Positions 8,455 to 16,980 of a stretch of DNA of 59,892 nt are shown here, one piece after another. The position numbers and the translations under genes were made by a program. Within the stretch, counting starts at the first letter, position 1; each line of letters opens with the position of its first letter. The notes beneath the pieces are model-generated. The model was not told the DNA's origin. It made no database searches and saw only the letters and a program-made list of their open reading frames with translations. Source of the DNA: Elusimicrobiota bacterium (GTDB taxonomy: Bacteria; Elusimicrobiota; Elusimicrobia; UBA1565; UBA9628); the NCBI GenBank assembly GCA_027452025.1, contig DAIDHI010000047.1, positions 1 to 59,892 on the forward strand. Direction: 5' to 3'.

Positions 8455-9954
8455 CTAGGCGGCCTTCTTGAGGAATTCGAGGGCTTCTTGCCGCGTGCGC
8501 ACGGCGCCCTCGGCCTGCGCCTCTCGCAGCCGCTCCAGCGCGGCGCCCACGTCCGGTCCGGGCGCGAGCTTGAGCGCCTTCATGACCTCGCGCCCGTCCA
8601 GCAGCGGGAGCGGCACCGCGGGCTTGGCGGCGCTGAAGAGCTTTCGCATGAGCAGGGAGACGACTTGCAGATGGAGCAGGGTCTTGCGCGCGTCCTCCGG
8701 CACCTTTCCCAGGCCCTCGCCCGGTCGGCCCTGGGCGCGCCTCAGAAGCCTCGTCAGGCGCGCTTCGTCGACGTAGCTCGCGTAATCGGCCCAGCAGACG
8801 AGCAGGAGGCTGGCGGCCTCCTCGCCGAGGTCCCGGAAGAACCGGTAGGCGGCCTTCTCGGTGACGGGCCCGCCGGCCGCCAGATGCCCGGGCCTGAGGT
8901 GCTGGGCGATGACGGCGGACACCGTGCGGATCTGCTGGCGCGGAAACCGCAGTTGCGACAGCATCTGGGCGGCTCGCTCGGCCCCCCGCGTGTCGTGGCC
9001 GAAGAAGCGCAGCCGCCCGTCGACCACCTTGGCGGTCTCCGCCTTGGAGACGTCGTGGAGCAAGGCCGTGAGGATGAGGACGGCGCGGTGCGAGCCGGTC
9101 GGGCCGGAGCGCGCGGCCAGGTGCGCGGCGATCGTCCCCGCCTCGTTGGGAAATACCCGGGCGAGGTGGCCGAGCAAGAACTCGGCCCGTCGCGCCGTGT
9201 CCAAGCTGTGCTTGAGGACGCCTCCGGGGCCGTAGTACGCCGTCGCGCACGGGCGAGCGGCTTCCAGCTCGGGAAAAAGAGCGGTCAGGAGGCCCGCTTC
9301 ATCCATCACGCCCAGCCAGCGCGCGCAGCCGGGGGCGTCGAGCAGGCCCATGATCTCGGCGTGGAGCCGTTCGCCGGCCGGGTGGCGCACCCTGGCTCGC
9401 AGCCGCGACATCATCTTGAGCGTCGCGGGCTCGATCGAAAGGTCGAGCTGCGCGCCCAGACGCAGGGCCCGCAGCAGGCGCAGCGGATCGGCGCGAAACA
9501 GAGCCTCGGACTCGGCGCGCAGGAGGCGCCTGGCCAGGTCCGCGCGCCCGCCGCGCGGATCGATGATCGGTCCTCCGGCGGCGGGCATGGCGAGGGCGTT
9601 GACGGTGAAGTCCCGGCGCGCCAGGTCCTCCTCGATCGCCTTCCCCTGCAGGCCGGCCACGTCGATCTGCGAGACTCCGTCCGGGGCTTGAGGAAGCGCC
9701 ACGCGGTAGACCTGCTCCTGCTCGTCCATCGCCACGAAGACGCCTCCCGTGGCGGCGGCCAGCGCCTTGGCCAAAGCGCGCGCCCGCGGCGCGGCGATGT
9801 CGAGATCGTGAAAATCGCGGCCGAGCAGGGCGTCGCGCAGCGAGCCGCCCACGAGCCAGCACGGCCCTTCCGAGAGCCGCGCGGCCAAGTCGAGCAGCTT
9901 TCGGGCCGCGGCCGCAAGCCGCGGCGCCTTGAGTCCGGCGGTTCTGGGCGGCAT
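8455..9954 (-). CDS. cca: CCA tRNA nucleotidyltransferase / poly(A) polymerase family with HD domain
   Basis: 499 residues. The class II nucleotidyltransferase head has LVGGSLRDALLG with the metal-binding pair in FHDLDIA, then RRDFTVNALAM and the GRADLARRLLRA and ADPLRLLRALRLG motifs of the tRNA-nucleotidyltransferase neck. A C-terminal HD phosphohydrolase-type domain follows (LTALLHDVSKAET, then an IAQHLRPGH segment). It adds or repairs the 3' CCA of tRNAs; the window's tRNA-His encodes CCA, so repair is a likely role. It starts one base after the acyl-CoA ligase stop. Confidence 0.9.
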   Translation of the reverse strand: MPPRTAGLKAPRLAAAARKLLDLAARLSEGPCWLVGGSLRDALLGRDFHDLDIAAPRARALAKALAAATGGVFVAMDEQEQVYRVALPQAPDGVSQIDVAGLQGKAIEEDLARRDFTVNALAMPAAGGPIIDPRGGRADLARRLLRAESEALFRADPLRLLRALRLGAQLDLSIEPATLKMMSRLRARVRHPAGERLHAEIMGLLDAPGCARWLGVMDEAGLLTALFPELEAARPCATAYYGPGGVLKHSLDTARRAEFLLGHLARVFPNEAGTIAAHLAARSGPTGSHRAVLILTALLHDVSKAETAKVVDGRLRFFGHDTRGAERAAQMLSQLRFPRQQIRTVSAVIAQHLRPGHLAAGGPVTEKAAYRFFRDLGEEAASLLLVCWADYASYVDEARLTRLLRRAQGRPGEGLGKVPEDARKTLLHLQVVSLLMRKLFSAAKPAVPLPLLDGREVMKALKLAPGPDVGAALERLREAQAEGAVRTRQEALEFLKKAA

Positions 9955-9955
9955 G

Positions 9956-11539
9956 CTACGCGGCGCCGCTGGAGGAAGCGCGCTTGTCGAGCTCCTGCTG
10001 GCGCAGGGTCCTCTTGAGGACCTTCTGCAGGGCGTTCTTCGGCAGCGATTCCACGAGCTCGATGTCGCGCGGGCGCTTGTAGGGGTCGAACTTTGTGCGG
10101 CAGAACTGCATGAGCGACGCCTTGTCGAGGGAGACGCCCTTGCGCGGGACGATGAAGGCCTTGATCGTCTCGTCGCCGTGCTCGTCGGGCACGCCGATGA
10201 TCGCGGCTTCCTCGATGCCGGGGTGCTCGAGCAGGGTCGCCTCCACCTGGGCCGAGAAGACCTTGAGGCCCTTGATGATGATCATGTCCTTCTTGCGGTC
10301 GCGGATGGAGAGGTAGCCGTCGGGGTCGAGGACTCCGATGTCGCCGGTCTTGAACCAGCCGTCGGCCGTCATGGCCTCGCGCGTGGCGTCCGGCAGGCGG
10401 TAGTAGCCTTTCATGACGCAGTCTCCGGCGATGCAGACCTCTCCCTCCTGGCCGGGCTTGAGGTCGCGCTCCTGGTCGTCGACGATCTTGACCCGAACGC
10501 CGCGAATCGGCGTGCCGACGCTGCCCGGCTTGGGGCGGTCGGGAGGGTTGATCGTGGCCACGGGCGAGGTCTCGGTGAGGCCGAAGCCCTCGAGGATCGG
10601 CACGCCGAAGGCCGCCTTGAAAGCCTGGGCCGTCGCCGGCGACAGCGGCGCGGCGCCCGAGATGCAAATGCGGATCTTGCGGAAGAACCAATAGCGAAGC
10701 GCCAGCCCCTGCAGTCCCTTGGCCTGCTTGGCGAGGACGGAGTATATCTGAGGGACGGCGGCGAAGACCGTCACCCCCTGCTTGGCCATGGCCTTGAGCC
10801 AGGGGGTGGGCGGCGCGATGTTGGAGAAGACGACGACCTTGAGCCTCAGGCGCAGCCCGATGACGACGAGGCCCGTCCAGGCGAAGCTGTGGAACATGGG
10901 CAGGATGCAGAGGGCGACGTCTTTGTCCTTGAGCCCCAGCCGCTCGATCGAGGCCTCGGCGTTGGTGACGAAGTTGCGGTGAGTCAGCATGACGCCCTTG
11001 GGGCTGCCGGTGGTGCCGGAGGTATAGAGGATCGAGGCGGTGTCCTCCTCGGCCGGCGGCTCGGCGCCGGCCGGTTCGGCGGGGCCGGATTCGAGCTTGG
11101 CGAAGGGCTCTTCGCCCGGCTCGAGCCCGTTCTGGGCGTCGGTCACCCAGAGACGCTCGACGCCGAGGGCCTTGGCGCGAGCCGCGCGCAGGCCGCGGAG
11201 AAACTCCCGCTGGGTGACCACCCCCTTGGCGCCGCAGTCGTTGAGCATGTAGGCCAGTTCGTCGGCCTTCTGGACCATGAAATTGATTGGCACCGCGACG
11301 GCGCCCAGGCGCGAGAGCGCCAGATACGCCTGGACGAAGAAGCGGCTGTTGCGGTGGACGATCGCCACGCAGTCGCCTTTCTTGACGCCCGCCGCCTGGA
11401 GGCCGGCCGCCGTCGCCAGGGCGGCCTGGCGCATCTGAGCGAAGGTCGTCTCGCGCTCCGGCTCGGCGAGATAGACGCGGGAACCGACCGTTTGCGCGGC
11501 GTCGTCGAGCAGGTCGTTGAGGGTGCGCAGGGTCTTCAT
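9956..11539 (-). CDS. long-chain fatty-acid-CoA ligase (AMP-dependent synthetase)
   Basis: 527 residues of the ANL adenylate-forming superfamily. The phosphate-binding loop YTSGTTGSPKGVMLTH, the A5 motif GFGLTETSP, the hinge region GWFKTGDIG and DRKKDMIIIKG, and the C-terminal catalytic Lys in LPKNALQKVLKR are all present. It activates a carboxylic acid with ATP and loads it on CoA; length and motifs fit a FadD-type medium/long-chain ligase, chain length not determinable. Its ATG overlaps the stop of the DppC-like gene (ATGA), an odd partner for peptide permeases. Confidence 0.9.
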   Translation of the reverse strand: MKTLRTLNDLLDDAAQTVGSRVYLAEPERETTFAQMRQAALATAAGLQAAGVKKGDCVAIVHRNSRFFVQAYLALSRLGAVAVPINFMVQKADELAYMLNDCGAKGVVTQREFLRGLRAARAKALGVERLWVTDAQNGLEPGEEPFAKLESGPAEPAGAEPPAEEDTASILYTSGTTGSPKGVMLTHRNFVTNAEASIERLGLKDKDVALCILPMFHSFAWTGLVVIGLRLRLKVVVFSNIAPPTPWLKAMAKQGVTVFAAVPQIYSVLAKQAKGLQGLALRYWFFRKIRICISGAAPLSPATAQAFKAAFGVPILEGFGLTETSPVATINPPDRPKPGSVGTPIRGVRVKIVDDQERDLKPGQEGEVCIAGDCVMKGYYRLPDATREAMTADGWFKTGDIGVLDPDGYLSIRDRKKDMIIIKGLKVFSAQVEATLLEHPGIEEAAIIGVPDEHGDETIKAFIVPRKGVSLDKASLMQFCRTKFDPYKRPRDIELVESLPKNALQKVLKRTLRQQELDKRASSSGAA

Positions 11540-12474
11540 TTTTGACGGGGGTCCAGGATGTCGCGCACGGCGTCGCCGAGCAGGTTCCACCCCAGCACGA
11601 ACAGGAAGATCGCCATGCCGGGGATGAGGATGGTGTGCCAGTACGCGAAAGGATTGCCGGAGGAGCCGAGAATCCAATTGCGCGACAGCGAGATGAGCTG
11701 GCCCCAGTCCGCGTAGCCGACGGGCGCGCCCAGGCCGAGGAAGGAGAGGGCGGCGGTCGTGATGACGATGCTGCCCATGCTCAAGGAAGCGACGACCAGC
11801 AGGGGATAGATGCAGTTGGGGATGATGTGGCGAAACAGGATGCGCGCGTCGGAGGCGCCCAGGGCGCGCGCCGCGGAGACGAAATCGCGCTCCTTGATGG
11901 CCAGGACGTCGCCGCGCAGCAGCCGCGCGTAGGACGGCCAGGAGACGGCGGCCACCGACCACATCACGTTGCCGAGCCCCGGGCCCATGACGGAGACGAT
12001 CACGACGGCCAGCACCAGGTCGGGGAAGGCCAGGACGATATCGGTGCCGCGCATGAGCGTCTCGTCCACCCAGCCGCCATAGAAGCCGGCGACTCCGCCG
12101 ACCAGCATGCCGGCGGCCAGCGAAAGCCCGACCACCGTCAGGCCGACCTTGAACGCCGTGCGCGCGCCCCAGACCATGCCGTAGTAGAGATCGTACTGCT
12201 GCTCCGTCGTGCCGAAGCGGTGCTTGGCGCTGGGCGGCGCCGGGTCCGGACTGTAGCCGTCCTGGGGGATGAGGTAGGCGTCGCGCGCGCGGGGCTGCGC
12301 CGGCGCCAGGACGGGAGCGGCGATGGCCACGAAGGCGAAGAACGCGAGCAGCCCCGCGCCCAACAGGGACGTCGGACGCCGGCGCGCCGTGCGCCACAAA
12401 GACGCCGCGCGCCCGCGCCGCGCCGAGGCGTCGGAGGCTTTAGCCGATTCGGATTCTTGGATCGACGAAGGCAT
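11536..12474 (-). CDS. dppC: peptide ABC transporter permease, DppC/OppC type
   Basis: 312 residues. After a ~35-residue polar N-terminus come about six membrane segments. The binding-protein-dependent transport signature is in DFVSAARALGASDARILFRHIIPN (EAA loop region). The N-terminal OppC_N-like segment with RRRPTSLLGAGLLAFFAFVAIAAP, the periplasmic loop HRFGTTEQQYDLYYGMVWGAR and the C-terminal LGWNLLGDAVRDILDPR are typical of DppC/OppC. It starts 35 bases inside the end of the DppB-like gene and pairs with DppB, DppD and DppF encoded upstream in the same transcript. Confidence 0.93.
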   Translation of the reverse strand: MPSSIQESESAKASDASARRGRAASLWRTARRRPTSLLGAGLLAFFAFVAIAAPVLAPAQPRARDAYLIPQDGYSPDPAPPSAKHRFGTTEQQYDLYYGMVWGARTAFKVGLTVVGLSLAAGMLVGGVAGFYGGWVDETLMRGTDIVLAFPDLVLAVVIVSVMGPGLGNVMWSVAAVSWPSYARLLRGDVLAIKERDFVSAARALGASDARILFRHIIPNCIYPLLVVASLSMGSIVITTAALSFLGLGAPVGYADWGQLISLSRNWILGSSGNPFAYWHTILIPGMAIFLFVLGWNLLGDAVRDILDPRQK

Positions 12475-13465
12475 ATAGGATGTCGGAGACCAGATTGGCC
12501 AGCACGAAGAGGCCGGCCGCCAGCAGCGTTGCGCCGAGGACGGCCGGAACGTCGAGCTGCTGGGCCGCCTCGATGCCCCAGCGGCCGATGCCGGGGAAGT
12601 CGAAGACAGTCTCAGTGATCACGACGCCCGACAAAAGGCCCACGAAGAGCAGGCTCGACAGCGTCACGACGGGGATCAAGGCGTTTTTGAGCGCGTGCTT
12701 GCGCACGATGACGGAGCCCGGAAGCCCCTTGGCCTTGGCCGTGCGGATGTAGTCCTTGCCCAGTTCCTCGAGCATGGACGAGCGGGTGATGCGCAGCAGG
12801 AGCGCGAGCTCGATGTAGATCAGCGTGACGGCCGGCAGTACCAGGTGCTTGGCGACGTCGACGAACGCCGACCATTGCCCATTGAGCAGCGTGTCGACGG
12901 TCAGCAGGCCCGTGTAGTGGCGAAAAGAAGCGGAATGGACGAGCAGATCGACGTCGAGAGAGTAGCGCCCGGGCGGAAACCACTGCAGGCGGCCGTAGAA
13001 CACCATGAGCAGCAGCAGGCCCAGCACGAAGCTGGGCAGGGAATAGCCGGTGATGGCCACGAAGCGCGAGAGCTGGTCGAGCCAGCGGTCCTTGTAGACG
13101 GCCGAGAGAACGCCGAAATAGACGCCGATGGCGAGGATCGGCAAGAACGCCACGCATGTCAGCTCGAAGGTCGCCGGGAAGAAGGACTTGATGGCGTCGG
13201 CGACGGGCATCTTCGCGGTCTCGCTGTAGCCGAGGTCGCCGCGCATGAGCTGCTTGAGCCAAATGCCGTATTGCACGGGCATAGGCTTGTCCAAGCCGTA
13301 CTTTTGGATCACCTGGTCCAGAGAGGCCAATTGGCGCGGGTCCTTGATGTAGAGGGCGGCGCGCATCGCCGGCGAGAGGAACTGGAGGGCGGCGAAAAGC
13401 AGCATCGTCACACCCAGCATGACGACGGGCAGAAACAGAAGCCTCTTGGCGATGAACTGGACCAT
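12440..13465 (-). CDS. dppB: peptide ABC transporter permease, DppB/OppB type
   Basis: 341 residues. The N-terminal KRLLFLPVVMLGVTMLLFAALQ helix, the large first periplasmic loop, and the EAA-type loop DYIRTAKAKGLPGSVIVRKHALKNALIPVVT followed by GVVITETVFDFPGIGRWGIEAA are standard DppB/OppB features. It forms the membrane channel with the DppC-like protein. ATG overlaps the stop of the upstream substrate-binding protein by four bases. Confidence 0.94.
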   Translation of the reverse strand: MVQFIAKRLLFLPVVMLGVTMLLFAALQFLSPAMRAALYIKDPRQLASLDQVIQKYGLDKPMPVQYGIWLKQLMRGDLGYSETAKMPVADAIKSFFPATFELTCVAFLPILAIGVYFGVLSAVYKDRWLDQLSRFVAITGYSLPSFVLGLLLLMVFYGRLQWFPPGRYSLDVDLLVHSASFRHYTGLLTVDTLLNGQWSAFVDVAKHLVLPAVTLIYIELALLLRITRSSMLEELGKDYIRTAKAKGLPGSVIVRKHALKNALIPVVTLSSLLFVGLLSGVVITETVFDFPGIGRWGIEAAQQLDVPAVLGATLLAAGLFVLANLVSDILYAFVDPRIRIG

Positions 13466-15237
13466 CAGCCCTTCTTGACCGGCGCGGCCTTATAGACCGG
13501 ATAATAGTAGCTGCCGTAAGGCGCGTCCGGAAGCACCGGATTGTTGACCCATCCCCGGACCCAGTCGCGCTGCGTGCGGAAGACGACGGGGTCGACGATG
13601 AGCAGGTGCGGGACGTCCTCGTATTCCAACTCCTGTATCTTATAATAAAGCTTCTTGCGCCGCGACATCTCCGTCTCGGTGATCGCCGAATCGATGAGCT
13701 TGTCGATGCGCGGATCGGCGAACTTCTGGGCCACGGGATAGGAGCCTTGGGAGTCGAGCAGCGGGAAGGCGAAGTTGTGCGGGTCCGGATAATCGGCCTG
13801 CCAGGCCATGATGAAGATAGGCAGCTTGGAGGAGATGTAGTCGTCCAGGAATTCCGGCCACTCGATGGGCCGGACGTCGACGCGGAACTTGGGGTTGAGG
13901 CTTTCCACGTAGCGCTTGAGGATTTGCGCGACCGTCTCGCGCTCGACGTTGCCGGAGTTGTAGGCCAGGGTGAACTCGAAGCCCTTCTTCCAGACTTGCC
14001 CCCCCATGGCCTTGCGGAAGTGCTCCTCGGATTTTTTCAGATCGAAGGTATACGTCCGCTGATTCGGATTGTGGCCGGGAAGGCTCGACGGCACGCAGCC
14101 GGTGCTCTGCAGGCCCATGCCGCGCATGACGTCGCGGATGTAGCCCTGATAGTCGAAGGCGTAGGCGAAGCCTTTGCGGACGTCCGGATCGGCGAAAAAG
14201 TCCGGAGGGATGCCGCGGCCGTCGAGCTCCGCGCTGCGGATGTTGGGGTTGGCGATCGGGTTGACGTGATAGGTGAAGAAGACGACGGGATTGAGCTCGA
14301 CGGTCGGCAGGCCCGTTGTGATCTGGACGCCCGGCAAGCCTCTGACTTGATCGTATTGCGACGCGTCCGCGAAGATCGAGTCGGCGTCGCCGGCGGCGAG
14401 CATCAGCTTGCGGGTGCTGAACTCGTTGATTCCCTTGACGATCACGCGCGCAAGCCGCGCGGGCTTGCGCCAGTAACGCTCGTTGCGAGACAGCACGATC
14501 TCCATCGTGCGCCGGTCCCAGCGCTGGAGCCGGAAGGGCCCGGTCCCGTTGGCGCGCTCGAAAAAGGGCGAGGACTGCTTTTCGGGGTTATTGAACTTCT
14601 CCCAGGTCTTTCCCGAGCCGTCCCAGGCTCCGTGCCCGGCCGCCCATTTGCGCGAGACCACGGGCGCCCACATCGCGAGGATCGTCAGGAGCGGGGCGAA
14701 GGGCTTGGGAAGCGTCAGGATGAGGTCGTTGCCGCGCACGCGCACCGCCCGGGCGGCGTCTTGGTAGCAGCGGGGCTTGATGCGGCCCTTGTCGTCGCGC
14801 GTGGAGGTGTAGCCGAGCAGGGGCTGCAGCAGCAGCGACGAAGGCCCGGCGTCGCGGTCGTAGAGCATGAAGCGGATGATCGAATAGCGCACGTCGTCGG
14901 GGGTCATCGGCGTGCCGTCCTGGAATCTGACGCCGTTGCGGATGGGGATCGTGTAGACGCGTCCATCCGCGGAGATGAGTCCGTTGGCGTGCGAGGGCAC
15001 CTTCGTCGCGAGCAGGGGCACCAGCTTCTCGGTCGAGGCGCCGTCGAACATGAAGAGCGTCTCGTAGATGTTGAGGATCGCCATGTCGCTGGCCGTGTCG
15101 TAGGCCCAGGCCGGGTCCATGCTGTCGGCGTCGGAGATCGTGATCTCCGTGAAGCTCTCCGGATTCTTCACGGTTTCGGCGGCGGCCGCGAGGCTCGGCC
15201 CGGCGGCCAGCAGCGCGGCCAGGAGCAGCCGTGTCAT
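13465..15237 (-). CDS. peptide/nickel ABC transporter substrate-binding protein (family 5), copy 1
   Basis: 590 residues; the ATG at 15235-15237 gives a Sec signal peptide (MTRLLLAALLAAGPSLAAAA). The mature part is a cluster C (SBP family 5) binding protein: SMDPAWAYDTASDMAILNIYETLF, VRFQDGTPMTPDDVRYSIIRFM, NGTGPFRLQRWD and a C-terminal NPVLPDAPYGSYYYPVYK. No lipobox Cys follows the signal peptide, so it is predicted periplasmic. It is adjacent to and homologous with the next upstream gene; both share the DGTPMTP, ESLNP and WVRGW blocks, indicating an old tandem duplication. Ligand not predictable. Confidence 0.93.
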   Translation of the reverse strand: MTRLLLAALLAAGPSLAAAAETVKNPESFTEITISDADSMDPAWAYDTASDMAILNIYETLFMFDGASTEKLVPLLATKVPSHANGLISADGRVYTIPIRNGVRFQDGTPMTPDDVRYSIIRFMLYDRDAGPSSLLLQPLLGYTSTRDDKGRIKPRCYQDAARAVRVRGNDLILTLPKPFAPLLTILAMWAPVVSRKWAAGHGAWDGSGKTWEKFNNPEKQSSPFFERANGTGPFRLQRWDRRTMEIVLSRNERYWRKPARLARVIVKGINEFSTRKLMLAAGDADSIFADASQYDQVRGLPGVQITTGLPTVELNPVVFFTYHVNPIANPNIRSAELDGRGIPPDFFADPDVRKGFAYAFDYQGYIRDVMRGMGLQSTGCVPSSLPGHNPNQRTYTFDLKKSEEHFRKAMGGQVWKKGFEFTLAYNSGNVERETVAQILKRYVESLNPKFRVDVRPIEWPEFLDDYISSKLPIFIMAWQADYPDPHNFAFPLLDSQGSYPVAQKFADPRIDKLIDSAITETEMSRRKKLYYKIQELEYEDVPHLLIVDPVVFRTQRDWVRGWVNNPVLPDAPYGSYYYPVYKAAPVKKG

Positions 15238-16976
15238 GACTCCTCCTTGTACACGGGGTAGAAGTAGCCGTACTGCAGGAACGGGTTGTAGTACCAGCCC
15301 CTGACCCAGCTTCGGTTGACCTGGAAGAAGAACGTGTCTACGGTGTAGATCTGCGGGATGTCGGAGTAGGCGATCTGCTGCAGGTCGTAGTACATCAGCC
15401 TTCGGCTGCGTTGGACGGGCTCGACGACGGCCTGCGCGATGAGGCGGTCGACGCGCGGGTTGTCGTAGCCCTGGGCCTTGGCGAAGAAGCCTTCGCCGTC
15501 GAGCATCGGGAACACCGACGCGGCGGGATCGGGATAATCGAGCTGCCAGCGGGCGTTGACCATCGGCAGGCGGCCGGCCGTGAAGTCGGCCAGCCACGCC
15601 GGCCAGTCGAGGCCGCGCACGTCGACGTGAAACCTGGGGTTGAGGGACTCGACGTCGGCTTTCATGATCTGGCAGGCGAGCTCGCGGTCGGCCGCGCCCT
15701 CCATGTACGCGAGCGTGAAGCGGAAGCCCGTGTCCCAAAGGCGGCCTCCGAAGGCCTTGCGGAAATAATTCTCGGCGCGCTGCGGGTCGCGCGAGTAGAC
15801 GGGCTGGAGCTGATTGTAGCCGAAGACGCCGGCCGGGATCGGCCCGCGCGCGGGCTGGCCCTTGCTGCGATAGCCGTCGCGCAAGTAGGCGTCGTTGTCG
15901 AAGGAGTAGGCGAACGCCCGCCGCACGTCGATGTCGGAGAAGAAGTCCGGCGGGATGCCGTTGCCGTCCAGCTGCCCGGAGCCGACGTAGGGATTGGCCG
16001 TCGCGTTGATGTGGAAGGTCATCGCGAAGAAATCGTGGACCTCGAGAAGGGGCAGGTCGTCGATGATGGTCGTGCCCGGCATGCTCGCGACCTGCGCAAG
16101 GAACTGGCGCTCCAGCATGATGCTGTCGGCGTCGCCGGTCTGCAGCATGAGCTCGCGGGTGCCCGGATCGTCCACCGATTGGAAGACCACGTAATCGAGG
16201 GGCGCCGGCTGCCTCCAGTAGCCCTCGTTGCGCTCGAGGACCAGTTCCCGCCCCGGCTTGTCCCAGCGCGCGAGCTTGAAAGGTCCGGTGCCGTTCTCCT
16301 GATCGTAGAGAGGCGTGGCGTCCTTCGCGGGATTGAAGTGCGCCGCCCAAGTCTCGAGCCGCCCATCCCAGCCCCCGCGGGCGACGATCCACTTCTTGGA
16401 TACTACGGGGGCGTATTGAGCGAGGATCGACAAGAGCGCGGGATACGGCCGCTTGAGGCGGATGACCAAGGCGCCGGCCTCGATGTCGACGGCGTCGGCG
16501 GCGGCGCGGTAGACGTCGGGATCGGGCTTGCCGTCCTCTCCGGCCGCGGTCTGCACGCCGAGGATCGCGTTGAGCAAGAGGTGCGAGGGGCCGCCGGCGC
16601 GGTCGAGCAGCATGAAGCGCAGCAGCGAGTACTTGACGTCCTCGGGGGTCATGGGCGTGCCGTCGTGGAAGCGAACGCCCTTGCGCAGGGGAAAAGCGTA
16701 GGTCAGGCCGTCGTCGGATAAAAAGCCGTTGTCTTGCGTCGGCACGGAGGTGGCCAAGAGCGGATCGAATTCGTCTATGGCCGAGCCGCGGAAGAAGATC
16801 AGCGTCTCGTAGACCTGGAACTGGATTTCCTGGCTGATCGAATCGAAGGCCCAGTCGGGATCGAGGCTGTCGACGTCTCCTTGAATGGCGTAGGTGAAGA
16901 TGCCGGGATTCTTGACCGGTTGAGGCGCTTGTTGCGCGGCCAGAGGCAGGACGAGCGCGGCCAGCAGGCTGAGCAT
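15234..16976 (-). CDS. peptide/nickel ABC transporter substrate-binding protein (family 5), copy 2
   Basis: 580 residues with a short signal peptide (MLSLLAALVLPLAAQQA). SBP family 5 landmarks: DSLDPDWAFDSISQEIQFQVYETL, GVRFHDGTPMTPEDVKYSLL, NGTGPFKLARWD and the C-terminal NPFLQYGYFYPVYK. It overlaps copy 1 by ATGA and begins 4 bases after the OPT transporter stop. Having two diverged binding proteins for one DppBCDF set probably widens the range of peptides captured. Confidence 0.93.
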   Translation of the reverse strand: MLSLLAALVLPLAAQQAPQPVKNPGIFTYAIQGDVDSLDPDWAFDSISQEIQFQVYETLIFFRGSAIDEFDPLLATSVPTQDNGFLSDDGLTYAFPLRKGVRFHDGTPMTPEDVKYSLLRFMLLDRAGGPSHLLLNAILGVQTAAGEDGKPDPDVYRAAADAVDIEAGALVIRLKRPYPALLSILAQYAPVVSKKWIVARGGWDGRLETWAAHFNPAKDATPLYDQENGTGPFKLARWDKPGRELVLERNEGYWRQPAPLDYVVFQSVDDPGTRELMLQTGDADSIMLERQFLAQVASMPGTTIIDDLPLLEVHDFFAMTFHINATANPYVGSGQLDGNGIPPDFFSDIDVRRAFAYSFDNDAYLRDGYRSKGQPARGPIPAGVFGYNQLQPVYSRDPQRAENYFRKAFGGRLWDTGFRFTLAYMEGAADRELACQIMKADVESLNPRFHVDVRGLDWPAWLADFTAGRLPMVNARWQLDYPDPAASVFPMLDGEGFFAKAQGYDNPRVDRLIAQAVVEPVQRSRRLMYYDLQQIAYSDIPQIYTVDTFFFQVNRSWVRGWYYNPFLQYGYFYPVYKEES

Positions 16977-16980
16977 GCGG

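Noticed and set aside
10095..11545. Very long open frames opposite real genes (for example plus-strand frames over the acyl-CoA ligase, OPT and Lon genes).
   Set aside because: They are typical of GC-rich DNA. Their translations are Arg/Gly/Ala/His-rich without motifs, whereas the other strand encodes intact families.
13465..16976. The two adjacent substrate-binding proteins as one gene split by a frameshift.
   Set aside because: Each has its own signal peptide, full length and complete family 5 domain; they are tandem paralogues.
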